A stretch of DNA of 64,000 bases from AP-16 sp963755055 (GTDB taxonomy: Bacteria; Pseudomonadota; Alphaproteobacteria; Rhizobiales; Xanthobacteraceae), in the NCBI GenBank assembly GCA_963755055.1, contig CAVWIS010000004.1:62001-126000 (forward strand). Reading direction: 5' to 3'. Position 1 is the first letter of the stretch. The number at the start of each line of letters is the position of its first letter. The notes below the pieces were generated by a model. The model had not been told where the DNA came from and searched no databases. It saw only the letters and a list, made by a program, of their open reading frames with translations. This document shows positions 33,090-42,090 of the stretch, one piece after another. A program made the position numbers and the translations under genes.

Positions 33090-34706
33090 ATGACAGAGCT
33101 GCCCCCCAAAACGGCTCCTTACCGCCTTGCTCTCTGCCTGTCCGGCGGCGGGCTCCGCGCCACCTTCTTTCACCTAGGCGTCATTCGGCTTCTTCGGGAG
33201 GCCAGCCTCCTCAACAGGGTCACGGATGTATTTTCAGTCTCGGGCGGCAGCATCATAGCGGGGCACTTGGCACTGCGATGGCCCGACTATGTAAATGTTT
33301 CCATTGATAATTCGGGCAAACTTCGAGCATCCGACATCCGAGAATCCGATCTGAGATTTCACCAGGCCGCGACCGAGCTTATTATCCGGATGGGGTTGGC
33401 AGATTTGCGGGGCCGGATTGTGCGTCGCTGGTTATTGCTTGGCTGGTTCCTGCCCCGGTTCCGGCGTACGCGCCAACTTGAACTGCATCTCTCTCGACTC
33501 TACCACAACATCCAATTGGGTATGTTGCCTGAAAATGCACCCGCCTTTCGCTTCCTTACTACTAGTCTGACAACAGGCGATTGCTGTTTTTTCAGCCGCG
33601 GCGGTTACACTATGCTCCGCCGTGACGGCACCCGTCGATCGTTCCCAGCAACCCACACAGCCTTGGGCCGCGCCGTAGCGGCGTCTGCGGCATTTCCGCC
33701 ACTGTTTCCACCTCTGGCTATCAAACCCGCAGAGATCCACGCCGAAGGAAGTGAATTCAACTACACTGAGCGGCTCGCGGACGGCGGCGTGTTCGACAAC
33801 ACGGGAATTTGGGCGCTCAAGCGTGAGCTGGCCGATGAGAAGATGGAGCCGGTGACACACGTGATTGTGAGCGACGCCTCGATGGGCTTCGACTGGAGGG
33901 TTCGCCCGACCTTTGCGGGTATTCTCGGGCGTAATATCCGGGCAAGTGAGGTTCTCATGGAGCGAGTAGCGCGGTTAGAACAGGTAACCAACATCGGGCA
34001 GACACCCGTCTTTTGGCTCTCGCTGCATGATGTTATCGAGGTGTCAGCTAGTGGCGGGTTCCAAACGCAGGACCGTGGTGATCAGGCCGAGCTAAAATTT
34101 GTACGCACAGACCTAGATGTTTTTAGCTCCAATCTAATTCGGGCACTCGCAATGCACGGATATGAGGTTGCTTGGCGCTGGTACGACAACCTTCTCCAAG
34201 TAATGACCGACGACACCACGCTGGCGCGCCGCGTGGCCGAGGCGCTAGAAGCCCCTTGGGATCCGTGCCCTCCGGGTTGGCCAGACTACGAGCGCATCAA
34301 GGATGAGAGAGAATCGGACAGAGCGCGTATGAGGAAGACCATCGCGCAAGTCGCCGAGGAGTATCGCCGATCGTTGCAGGAGCTCGTAGTCGCGGCACTC
34401 CGGACGGGCGCGGTGCTGGGAGTGGAAGGTTGGAGAGACCGGCTGCGCAAAGCCGAGGAGCGACTTGCGTCCGATTTGCAGCACAAGGCCGAGAAAACTG
34501 AGGCGCAACGCGACGACGATATACGGCGCGAAGCCAATGCACGCCGGCTAAGACAAGGCGAGTTGCATAACGCGTCGACCCGACGGATTGGGCTATGGGA
34601 TTGGCGGGACTGGGCTAGTTATGCGCTCTTGCTGCCGACGGTGCTTGTGTTGGGGACAATTCTGGCCGTGGTCCTAAAAGTCTTGTTCTGTGCATCATGC
34701 GACTGA
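33090..34706 (+). CDS. Patatin-like phospholipase with C-terminal membrane anchor
   Basis: The 538-aa protein has the patatin catalytic dyad. An oxyanion loop LSGGGLRATFFHLG is followed by the nucleophile Ser51 in SVSGGS, and the Asp is in LADGGVFDNTG. It should hydrolyse acyl ester bonds of lipids. After the catalytic part (~1-330) comes a charged helical region likely to be a coiled coil (EEYRRSLQELVVAALRTG, EERLASDLQHKAEKTEAQRD). A single C-terminal helix (YALLLPTVLVLGTILAVVL) would anchor it in a membrane. Large patatins with a tail anchor are uncommon. It stands alone between divergent and convergent genes in the accessory region. Confidence 0.85.
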   Translation: MTELPPKTAPYRLALCLSGGGLRATFFHLGVIRLLREASLLNRVTDVFSVSGGSIIAGHLALRWPDYVNVSIDNSGKLRASDIRESDLRFHQAATELIIRMGLADLRGRIVRRWLLLGWFLPRFRRTRQLELHLSRLYHNIQLGMLPENAPAFRFLTTSLTTGDCCFFSRGGYTMLRRDGTRRSFPATHTALGRAVAASAAFPPLFPPLAIKPAEIHAEGSEFNYTERLADGGVFDNTGIWALKRELADEKMEPVTHVIVSDASMGFDWRVRPTFAGILGRNIRASEVLMERVARLEQVTNIGQTPVFWLSLHDVIEVSASGGFQTQDRGDQAELKFVRTDLDVFSSNLIRALAMHGYEVAWRWYDNLLQVMTDDTTLARRVAEALEAPWDPCPPGWPDYERIKDERESDRARMRKTIAQVAEEYRRSLQELVVAALRTGAVLGVEGWRDRLRKAEERLASDLQHKAEKTEAQRDDDIRREANARRLRQGELHNASTRRIGLWDWRDWASYALLLPTVLVLGTILAVVLKVLFCASCD

Positions 34707-34851
34707 ATTCATTCCACCCCCTTGCAGCCATCGCCCTCGGCCTTCGTAATGACTGCTTCGGGTCAACGGCGGCTGTCGCCGCCAGGTTCACGGTGGGGCC
34801 GGTCTACCCCCAGCTCCGGAAATGTGACGCGCGTGCCGCCCGCCGGCTGAC

Positions 34852-35163
34852 TTACTCCTCGACCAGCCGCCGCATGGCCGGGCTGTCCGGGTTCTTGACC
34901 TTGACCCAGTCCTTGGAGCGACCCGAGCGATAGCGGCTGTCCCGACGTTTCGAGACGATGCCCTCCAGGCCGAGCCTGCAGGCGTGCTCGAACATCAGCA
35001 CGGCCTCGCCGTCGAGATGGTCGCTGTACGCGATGCCCGGCCGTTCCTTCGCGAGCAAGCGTCCGAGCCTCGACTTGCGCTTCTCCAAGGGCTCCGCCCG
35101 GCAGTCCGTGCCGTCGAGTTCGAGAAGGTCGAAGGCATAGAGGATCGCGTCGGGGTTGACCTG
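34852..35163 (-). pseudogene. Fragment of an ATP-dependent DNA ligase (LigD-type)
   Basis: The minus strand encodes the C-terminal part of the adenylation domain of a LigD-like ligase: ILYAFDLLELDGTDCR, then CRLGLEGIVSKRRDSRYRSG and RSKDWVKVKNPDSPAMRRL before a stop. The nucleotidyl-transfer Lys motif (KxDG) and everything N-terminal are missing; upstream codons are unrelated. Part of this fragment recurs at 29448-29506. It is therefore a pseudogene piece trapped between a patatin gene and the repeat-protein genes. Confidence 0.75.
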
Positions 35164-35230
35164 CTTGGGACCGGCGGGCACGTCCCGCGAACGCGGGGCC
35201 GAGCGTCCGAAGCTCGTCCGAGGCATATAT

Positions 35231-36293
35231 TCAATCGCCTTCGCGCCTCGGCCGAAACCTGTTGTAGCGCTCCAGCACGTCGGGCCGGATCGCTCCCGGC
35301 GGCGCATGGTCGATGAAATCGCGTTCCGGCGGGACGTCGGGACCATCGGGCTTCGTCTCCAGCGCCATGATCGCCTCCAAGGTCCGGTTGAGCTCATCGT
35401 AGCGATCAAGGTCGCTGAAGATCCGCGCCCGCGTATCCCAGCACCTCGCGGCGGAAAGAGCCGGTCCGGTTGGCGCGCGAAAGAGCGACCTCGCTGTGCT
35501 CGAGCGCGCGTTCCGGACCCGCCAGGTGGCGGCGATGAATTTCGACCTTCGCAATCGGGAACCGGACGTCATCCGGCAGGCGCTCGATCATCTCGTCGAT
35601 GACCGCTTCGGCGTCCTCGATCAGGAAGATCGCCGCAATGACGAGCTGGCTGTGAAGCTCGCTCGCCAGCCAGCGATCCTCGCCGGGCGCGCCGGCACGC
35701 CGCCGCGCCTTGATGCGTTGCACTGCCTCCAGGGGACCGAGCTCCTGCATGAGCCCCGAGCCCCACTGGAGGATCTCCGTCGACTGCTCGTTTTCCTTGT
35801 CGAGCTCGGGAGTACGTGGCGTGACGGGAAGCTGTCCCCTCACCAGCCCGTCGATCGTCTTGCGCGTCCGCTCGACCTGGTCCTGGCGGCGGAGGGCGCG
35901 AAGAATATCCACCTGCAGCTCCAGCACATGGCGCACGAAGAGACCGGTCCGCTCTGCGCGCGCGAGCGCTACCTCGCTTGCTTCCAGCGCCTTTTCCGGG
36001 ACCGACAGGTAGCGGAGATACAGCTTGGCCTTGGCGATGGGGGAGAGGACATCGTCGGGAAAACGCTCGATCATCTCGTCGATGACGGCATCGGCTTCCA
36101 GCATGAGCTCGGTCGCCGCCATGACCAGCTGCTGATGGAGCAGGCCTGCCAGCAGGGTGTCCTCGCCCGGCGCCGCAGCCTCCCGGCGCGCCTCGATGGC
36201 CTCGACCAGCTCCAGGCCGCTGAGCTCGCCCATGAGATCCAGATGCCAGTCGGCGATTTGCCTCGCCTTCTCGACGCTCTGATCGGCACCCAT
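35231..36293 (-). pseudogene. Internally repeated helical protein, copy 2 (frameshifted)
   Basis: This is the second of two tandem paralogues. Read as two frames (36293-35406 and then to a stop at 35231), it aligns end to end with the intact neighbour, including the identical tail FIDHAPPGAIRPDVLERYN. The break is one extra base in a CCC run at 35437-35439; without it the frame is 354 codons, like the paralogue. Each protein has two units of ~175 residues beginning at a conserved block (IKARRRAGAPGEDRWLASEL) and AVIDEMIERLPDDV. The family and function are not recognised. It starts 5 bp after the paralogue, so they share a transcript. Confidence 0.7.
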
Positions 36294-36298
36294 GGCGC

Positions 36299-37363
36299 TC
36301 AGTCGCCTTCACGCTTCGGACAAAACGCGTTGTATCGCTCCAGCACATCCGGCCGGATCGCTCCCGGCGGCGCATGGTCGATGAAATTGCGCTCGGGGGC
36401 GATGTCGGGTGCATCCGGATTCCCCTCCAGCGCCATGATCGCCTCCAGCGTCTCGTTGAGATCATCGAAGCGGCCGAGGTCGCCAAAAATCTGCGCCTGC
36501 ATCCCGAGCAGCTCGCGGCGGAAGAATCCCGTCCAGTTGGCCAGCTCAACCCTTTCCTCCCCGGATGCCGTCGCCGCTTGCGCATCGGCAAGATGAGGGC
36601 GATTGAGATCGATCTTCGCCAGCGAAAAGGAGGTACCGCCCGGCGGGCGCTCGATCATCTCGTCGATGACCGTATCCGCCTCCGTGGTCAGACAGACCGC
36701 GGCATAAACCAGCTGTCCATAGAGGATCCGCATCAGCGCGGCGTCCTCGCCGGGCGCTCCTGCGCGCCGCCGCGCCTTGATGGCCTCGACCATCTCCAGC
36801 GGCGGAAGCTCGTCAAAGAGCCTGTTACGCCATCGGTGGATTTCCGCGATCTGGTCCATTTCCTCGTCGGAAGCCCGCGCGCGCAGGACATCGGGGCGGT
36901 CCGGCTTCAGCGGTCTGCCGAGCATCTCGAGCGCCTCGTTGAGCTCGGCGAGCCGGCCGAGGCCGCGGAATATCCGCCCCCGCATCTCCAACACGTCGCG
37001 CCGGGAGAATCCGGTCCCCTTGGCGCCTGCGAGCACTTCCTCGCCGGCTTCGGGCGCCTTTTCCGCGGTCGCCTGACGACGGTAATGCTGATCGATCTGC
37101 GAGATCGCGGCGCGGACGTCGTCCGGCAGGTGCCCGATCATCTCATCCATGACCGCTTCGGCCTCCAGCATGAGCTCGGTCGCCGCAAGGACAAGTTGGC
37201 GATGGAGCGCGCTCACGAGTGCAGCGTCCTCGCCGGGAACGCCGGAACGCCGCCGCGTCTTGATCGCGTCGAGCACTTCTAGGGCGGTGACCTCGCCCAT
37301 GAGCGTCCGGTGCCAGTCGGCGATGATCTGCTCCGTGTCGTGATCGGCATCCATTGCGTCCAT
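36299..37363 (-). CDS. Internally repeated helical protein, copy 1 (intact)
   Basis: The 354-aa protein consists of two similar helical units (residues ~1-165 and ~166-354). Unit one runs from AIKTRRRSGVPGEDAALVSA through AVMDEMIGHLPDDVRAA; unit two from AIKARRRAGAPGEDAALMRI through TVIDEMIERPPGG. Each ends with an RIFxxLGR-type helix and an acidic LNEALE/LNETLE helix. The look is that of TPR-like scaffolds, but no standard TPR signature is obvious and no enzyme motif is seen. No signal or membrane segment. It is followed after 5 bp by a frameshifted paralogue. I do not know the family. Confidence 0.75.
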   Translation of the reverse strand: MDAMDADHDTEQIIADWHRTLMGEVTALEVLDAIKTRRRSGVPGEDAALVSALHRQLVLAATELMLEAEAVMDEMIGHLPDDVRAAISQIDQHYRRQATAEKAPEAGEEVLAGAKGTGFSRRDVLEMRGRIFRGLGRLAELNEALEMLGRPLKPDRPDVLRARASDEEMDQIAEIHRWRNRLFDELPPLEMVEAIKARRRAGAPGEDAALMRILYGQLVYAAVCLTTEADTVIDEMIERPPGGTSFSLAKIDLNRPHLADAQAATASGEERVELANWTGFFRRELLGMQAQIFGDLGRFDDLNETLEAIMALEGNPDAPDIAPERNFIDHAPPGAIRPDVLERYNAFCPKREGD

Positions 37364-37527
37364 TGCCTTCTTATTTGGGGCCCATGTGTTGCACCCATTC
37401 CAGCATGGTGGCCGGCATTAAACTCATTGAGAACGAATAGTGAACGCGTGTCAAGTGCCGCACACCGGCCGAACGGCCGGCACTTCCGTGATTTCTGGCG
37501 CTGAACGTAGATTTACGATCGCTCCTA

Positions 37528-38127
37528 CTACATTGGGCAGAATTGGAAGGGCCAATATCCATTCAGCAGGCACATGTTGAGGCAATCCCCGCATCTCTTT
37601 CCATTCAGCAAAGATTTATTCCCATGGAGATCCTGACAGCGGACGTAAAGAGGTAGACAATGTGGCATATTCTGGCCGCGAGTGGCAGATTGTTGGATCA
37701 CGTCGGGATTTGGCGTGAACCCATTGTTGCCCTGCGACGGGTCATTTCCTTGCGAGTCCCCGACCGGGGACCGTCCGGCACCGGGGTGACCCAAGACTGT
37801 CCGTATTGTGGCTCCCTCTGGCTCGTCATCGTTTGACGATGGTGGCGCCAAGCTACCCCAGACCGGAGATGATTGAGGATAATCCGCAGGTGACGTGAAC
37901 GGCGAAGCAAACCCGCCATAGGCGGATGCGTTCGCTTGATTGGCAATGTCCTGCCTGATGCCCTGCAGGACCCTCGCCACGTGGGGTCTCATCTCCTCAG
38001 GCAGTTGGCCTGAAAGGATCATGCGAGAAAGCCTCGCCAGCGGACTGTCCGACGGAAGCTGCGGGTCGGCACCGTCCTGGTCGAGTGCGGACGGAAATGG
38101 CTGCGGAAAGGTGGGGAACATGGGCAT
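37528..38127 (-). CDS. Hypothetical protein with Cys-rich C-terminal domain
   Basis: From ATG 38127 (GGAG upstream) the 199-aa protein begins with a Pro/Phe-rich segment (FPTFPQPFPSALDQDG) and a short helix (PLARLSRMILSGQLPEEMRP). A long Ser/Pro/Asn/Gly-rich linker follows (~75-145). It ends in a compact Cys-rich block with six cysteines: CLPLYVRCQ, GKRCGDCLNMCLLNGYWPFQFC. This last part looks like a small disulphide- or zinc-stabilised domain. The layout of unstructured N-terminus plus small C-terminal domain is seen in secreted effectors and toxins, but nothing else here supports that. Family unknown. Confidence 0.6.
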   Translation of the reverse strand: MPMFPTFPQPFPSALDQDGADPQLPSDSPLARLSRMILSGQLPEEMRPHVARVLQGIRQDIANQANASAYGGFASPFTSPADYPQSSPVWGSLAPPSSNDDEPEGATIRTVLGHPGAGRSPVGDSQGNDPSQGNNGFTPNPDVIQQSATRGQNMPHCLPLYVRCQDLHGNKSLLNGKRCGDCLNMCLLNGYWPFQFCPM

Positions 38128-38169
38128 TTGAGGATCTCCATAGGTGAGAGACACGCAGGTTGAATCCAT

Positions 38170-38720
38170 TGGCCCCCGGCGAGCAGCCGGGCGTCACGTG
38201 ATCGGGCGGTTGGAAAGTGGGGATCGTCGATGCAGCAAACGCCTGGGCGTTCGACGTTCCCGCCTTCAGAGTTTTCTTCGCCGAGGGAGCTTCGCGGTCA
38301 CGGGCAACCGACCGTGCGCGCGGCAAAGGCAGCGATGTAAAACGGCGTCATCTCAAGCGGCCGTCGAATCCCAGCGCAAGGAAATGAGGCAGTGCTGCGA
38401 ACGCAACGCTTGCCGGTCGCCGGGTTTGCACGGGTGGTCGCTCACGCGGCGATGTGCACAATCGCGAGCCGATGCGGGCGAATGGCTTATTCCAATGACA
38501 GATGCTGCGTTGTGTACGCGGCCTTCGGCTTTGCACCGGACGCAAGGATCCAGAGTACAATTTCGACGTTAAATCACCCTTTACCGAGTGTGTCAAGCGC
38601 AATTTTTGCTTAAAGTGACTTTGCCCAGCCAGTGCCGAGCATACCACCGGAGCAGCCGCACGGAATCGCCAGGCGCGACCACGAACCTTGCGGACGACCC
38701 GACCGCAGCATGCCCTCATC
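38170..38720. other. Intergenic region, nothing recognised
   Basis: The 550 bases between two minus-strand genes hold scattered short frames without start signals. It marks the right edge of the rearranged accessory region. No repeat or RNA gene is apparent by eye. Confidence 0.5.
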
Positions 38721-39479
38721 CTAAGGCCTGCCGAGCGCCTCCTGCAGATGCGCGAGCGCGGCCACGACCTCCGGATCGGTCGCTTCGCCGCGCTGCCGGG
38801 CGATGCGGCGGGCGAAATCCTGCCGGTCCTGGTCGGTGAGGATCGGCCGGAACGACGGCAGATAGGTCTCGATGCCCTGCACCAGGACGAGCGTGCTGGC
38901 CTTCGAGTAGAACGACGTCTCGCCGGCGCTCTCCACGGCGCCCGCCATGATGGTGCGGATGCCCTGCCGCATCCTGGCCAGTCCCTCCATGCGGACCTCG
39001 TATTTCTCGTCCCGCTTGATCGTGGGCAGGAACTCGTCGACGAGATCGAGGAGTACGCTTGCCTCCGCCATGAGATAGACCTGCAGCCGCGCGAGCTCGC
39101 GTTCGTAGGGACTGCCGGATTGCGCCTTGGTGATATAGGCGACCAGCAGCGACTTGGTGCGGTCGAGCAGGGTCAGCGCTTCCTCGATGCGGCTCGCCAG
39201 AGGCAGGGTCTTGTTGCGCGACAGCTCCAGGTTCTGCAGGTTGACGATGCGCTCGAACACCGCCTGGCCCGCCGGATCGGCGAGCGCCGGCAGCGGCACG
39301 CCGGACTTGATCAGCTCGGCGAGGTCGCGGTAGTCCGCCGACGACCATGCCCGGTCCGCTGCCGGATAGGTTGGTGCTGCCTGCTGCGCGGACAGCGGAC
39401 CGGCGAGAACGAGCGTCCACACGAGCAGCGCCGGTCCGCGCGCGAAAACCTGTCGCAGGATTGTCGAGGCGAGTGACAT
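38721..39479 (-). CDS. Exported helical protein of unknown function
   Basis: The 252-aa product has a signal peptide (ALLVWTLVLAGPLSAQQ) and an all-helical mature part with no known motif (ASRIEEALTLLDRTKSLLVA, ASVLLDLVDEFLPTIKRDEK). It is likely periplasmic. It follows an amino-acid binding protein gene and a symporter gene on the same strand with 72 bp between stop and start, so it may belong to that transport unit. I do not recognise it; the frame and composition are normal for this genome. Confidence 0.7.
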   Translation of the reverse strand: MSLASTILRQVFARGPALLVWTLVLAGPLSAQQAAPTYPAADRAWSSADYRDLAELIKSGVPLPALADPAGQAVFERIVNLQNLELSRNKTLPLASRIEEALTLLDRTKSLLVAYITKAQSGSPYERELARLQVYLMAEASVLLDLVDEFLPTIKRDEKYEVRMEGLARMRQGIRTIMAGAVESAGETSFYSKASTLVLVQGIETYLPSFRPILTDQDRQDFARRIARQRGEATDPEVVAALAHLQEALGRP

Positions 39480-39551
39480 GGGGCCGGCCTCCCGCGCCGT
39501 CTTTGCCGCATCTGATCCCCATTGTGCCCGCGCGACCCCCGCGGCGCAACG

Positions 39552-40463
39552 TCACTCCGGCAGGCCGAGCACGTGAAAGATCTCCTCCAGCTGGGCATTC
39601 ATCGGCAGATTGAGCCGCTCGCCGGTCGGCGTCCGGCGGATGAACCATTTGTGATAGATCTCCAGCAGGTCGCGGCTTTCGGCGAGCTGACGGAACGTCG
39701 TCTCCACCACGTCTCTGAGCTGCGGGTCGTCCTTGCGGAACATGATGCCGTAGGGATCATAGGACAGATAGTCGCCGACCACGATGAACTCGCGCTGGGC
39801 CTGGTGGCGGGCGATGAAGCCGTAGAGCAGCACATCGTCGGTCGCGAACGCGTCGGCCTTGTGCTCGGCGACCAGGGCATAGGAGGCCTCGTGATCACGC
39901 GCCGCGACCACGTTCATGCCGATCTTCTGCTTCTCGTCGATCCGCTTGATCGCCTGCTCGTTGGTGGTGCCGGCGGTCACCACCACCACCTTGCCCTTGA
40001 GATCGCGGTACGACCGGATGCCGGAGCCGCGCCGGACCATCAGCTTGGTGCCGGTCACGTACATGATCGGCGAGAACGCCACCTGCTTCTGCCGCTCGAT
40101 ATTGTTGGTGGTCGAGCCGCACTCGAAGTCGATCTTGTCGGCCAGCAGTGCCGGAATCCGGGTTTCCGCGGTCACCAGCGCAAAGTCGGTGCGAATGGCC
40201 GGCTTGTCGATCTCGCGGCCGATCTCCTCGACGATCGCCCGGCAGAGATCGATCGAATAGCCGATCGGGTTGCCCCTGGCGTCGAGGTAGGACAGCGGGA
40301 ACGAGGCCTCGCGGTAGCCGATGGTGACGCTGCCGGAATTGCGGATCTTCTTCAGCGTGCCGGCGAGCTGGCGGACCGGCTCCTCCTGCTCCTGCGCGAT
40401 GGCGGCGGGCGCCAGCATGGCGAAGATGCCGATAACCAGAACCCGCAAGATGGCCCGTCTCAT
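39552..40463 (-). CDS. Periplasmic amino-acid (glutamate/aspartate-type) binding protein
   Basis: From ATG 40463 (GGGAGGA upstream) the 303-aa protein has a signal peptide (VLVIGIFAMLAPAAIAQ) and the fold of polar amino-acid ABC binding proteins. It has SGSVTIGYREASFPLSYLD, GYSIDLCRAIVEEIGRE and DFECGSTTNNIERQKQVAFS, the last diagnostic of the GltI/glutamate-aspartate branch. No ABC permease or ATPase accompanies it. Instead a dicarboxylate/amino-acid symporter gene lies upstream on the same strand, a mixed arrangement in which the protein may work with a transporter elsewhere. Confidence 0.9.
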   Translation of the reverse strand: MRRAILRVLVIGIFAMLAPAAIAQEQEEPVRQLAGTLKKIRNSGSVTIGYREASFPLSYLDARGNPIGYSIDLCRAIVEEIGREIDKPAIRTDFALVTAETRIPALLADKIDFECGSTTNNIERQKQVAFSPIMYVTGTKLMVRRGSGIRSYRDLKGKVVVVTAGTTNEQAIKRIDEKQKIGMNVVAARDHEASYALVAEHKADAFATDDVLLYGFIARHQAQREFIVVGDYLSYDPYGIMFRKDDPQLRDVVETTFRQLAESRDLLEIYHKWFIRRTPTGERLNLPMNAQLEEIFHVLGLPE

Positions 40464-40485
40464 GGTGATCCTCCCGCCGGATCGA

Positions 40486-40549
40486 CTACGGCCGTTTCCG
40501 GTCGAATTGAATCGCACCTGATAACCGCCTCGGCCGGAAACGGCCGTAG
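40486..40549. repeat. Perfect 16-bp inverted repeat between symporter and binding-protein genes
   Basis: CTACGGCCGTTTCCGG (40486-40501) and its exact reverse complement (40534-40549) flank a 32-base loop. In the mRNA this would form a very stable hairpin just upstream of the binding-protein ribosome site. There is no T run, so it could stabilise or process the transcript or be a mobile palindromic element. Confidence 0.85.
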
Positions 40550-40562
40550 ACTCTTGCGTTTC

Positions 40563-40607
40563 GCATGTTCTTGGCGGCGAACCGGTATCCACTTCGCCGG
40601 AACATGC
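40563..40607. repeat. Nested palindromic intergenic element
   Basis: Outer arms GCATGTTC/GAACATGC (40563-40570, 40600-40607) enclose inner arms GGCGAA/TTCGCC around ACCGGTATCCAC. The shape and the central ACCGG...CCAC resemble dispersed palindromic elements common in Rhizobiales intergenic DNA. It ends 11 bp from the symporter stop. Confidence 0.75.
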
Positions 40608-40617
40608 TGTAGCCGGC

Positions 40618-41901
40618 TCACGCGGTCGCCGGGTGATGCACCGGCTCGGGGTCATCCATCGGCTCGTGCTCGCCCCTGGGATCCCATTCGCCTTCCCATT
40701 TGGCGACCACGCAGGTGGCGACCGAGTTGCCGATCACGTTCGTCGCGCTGCGCCCCATGTCGAGGAACTGGTCGATGCCCATGATCAGCAGCATCCCGGC
40801 CTCCGGAATGTTGAAGGTCGACAGCGTGGCGGCGATCACCACCAGGGAGGCGCGGGGAATGCCGGCCATCCCCTTCGACGTCACCATCAGCAGAAAAAGC
40901 ATGAGGATCTGGGTCCCCAGCGGCATGTCGATGCCGTAGGCCTGCGCGATGAAGACGGTCGCGAAGGTCGTGTACATCATGGTGCCGTCGAGGTTGAACG
41001 AGTAGCCGAGCGGCAGCACGAAGCTGACGATGCGGTTGGAGATGCCGAAGCGCTCGAGCTGCTCCACGGTCTTCGGATAGGCGGCCTCCGAGCTCGCGGT
41101 CGAGAACGCCAGCAGGAACGGCTCGCGGATGTAGCGCATCAGCGTGAGAATTTTCGGGCTGAAGAATACGTAGCCGGCGGCGATCAGGACAATCCACAGG
41201 ATCACCAGGCAGAGGTAGAACTCGCCCATGAATTTTCCGTAGGTGACCAGGATGCCGAGCCCTTGCGTGGTCACCGTGGCGGCCACCGCGGCGAACACTG
41301 CGAACGGCGCCGTCAGCATCACGTAGTTGGTGATCTTCAGCATCACGTGGGCGATCTCGTCGGCGACCACGACGAGCTGCTTGCCCTTCTCGCCCAGCGC
41401 GGTGACGGCGACGCCGGTGAAGATCGAGAACACCACGATCTGCAGGATCTCGTTGTTGGCCATGGCCTCGACGATCGAGCGCGGCACCATGTGGGTGACG
41501 AACTCCTTCAGCGTCAGCGACGACACCTTGAGGTTGGTCGAGACGCTGGCGTCGGGCAGCGGCAGGTTGAGGCTCTCGCCCGGCCGCAGCAGGTTGACCA
41601 TGATCAGCCCGGGCGACAGCGACACCAGCGAGGCCGAGACGAACCAGCCCATGGCTTTCAGGCCGATGCGGCCGATCGACTCGGTGTCGCCCATGTGGGC
41701 GATGCCCACCACCAGCATCGAGAATACCAGCGGCGCGATGATCATCTTGATCAGCCGCAGGAACAGGTCGGTGACGATGGAGAAGTAGCCGGCGACCAGC
41801 GCCGCCGTCTTCGGGTCGGGAAGCGTCAGGTAGAGGATGTAGCCGATGATGGCGCCGAGGATCATACCGCCGAGAATGAACCAGGTGAACCGCTTGCCCA
41901 T
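40618..41901 (-). CDS. Dicarboxylate/amino acid:cation symporter (DAACS)
   Basis: From ATG 41901, preceded by GGAGG, the 427-aa protein matches GltP/DctA transporters. It has many membrane helices, the re-entrant loop TASSEAAYPKTVE, the motif SFNLDGTMMY, and the second loop near SKGMAGIPRASLVV and the C-terminal GIDQFLDMGRSATNVIGN. It couples uptake of glutamate/aspartate or C4-dicarboxylates to cations across the inner membrane. The paired binding-protein gene of the glutamate type downstream favours an acidic amino acid. The frame is complete. Confidence 0.93.
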   Translation of the reverse strand: MGKRFTWFILGGMILGAIIGYILYLTLPDPKTAALVAGYFSIVTDLFLRLIKMIIAPLVFSMLVVGIAHMGDTESIGRIGLKAMGWFVSASLVSLSPGLIMVNLLRPGESLNLPLPDASVSTNLKVSSLTLKEFVTHMVPRSIVEAMANNEILQIVVFSIFTGVAVTALGEKGKQLVVVADEIAHVMLKITNYVMLTAPFAVFAAVAATVTTQGLGILVTYGKFMGEFYLCLVILWIVLIAAGYVFFSPKILTLMRYIREPFLLAFSTASSEAAYPKTVEQLERFGISNRIVSFVLPLGYSFNLDGTMMYTTFATVFIAQAYGIDMPLGTQILMLFLLMVTSKGMAGIPRASLVVIAATLSTFNIPEAGMLLIMGIDQFLDMGRSATNVIGNSVATCVVAKWEGEWDPRGEHEPMDDPEPVHHPATA

Positions 41902-42000
41902 GTGCCATTCCTCCGCGACGAGGCCTTGCTCCAAGGCTACACGCGAGCGTCGAAAGGCCCAAAAGGATTCGTGCGCGAATTCACCGAATGCCGCTGCCCT

Positions 42001-42090
42001 CGTAGGATGGGTAGAGCGCGTTCGCGCGAAACCCATCAAGTCGGGGGCGAAGCCGATGGGTTTCGCTGACGCTCAAGCCATCCTGCGCGC
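42001..42090. repeat. GTAGGATGGGT-type palindromic repeat, copy 1
   Basis: The element starts GTAGGATGGGTAGAGCG, contains GAAACCCATC and GATGGGTTTCGC as an inverted pair, and ends with GCCATCCTGCG, near the complement of its start. The same kind of element occurs at 49397-49482. The 3' end of the enoyl-CoA hydratase gene lies inside it. Confidence 0.85.
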
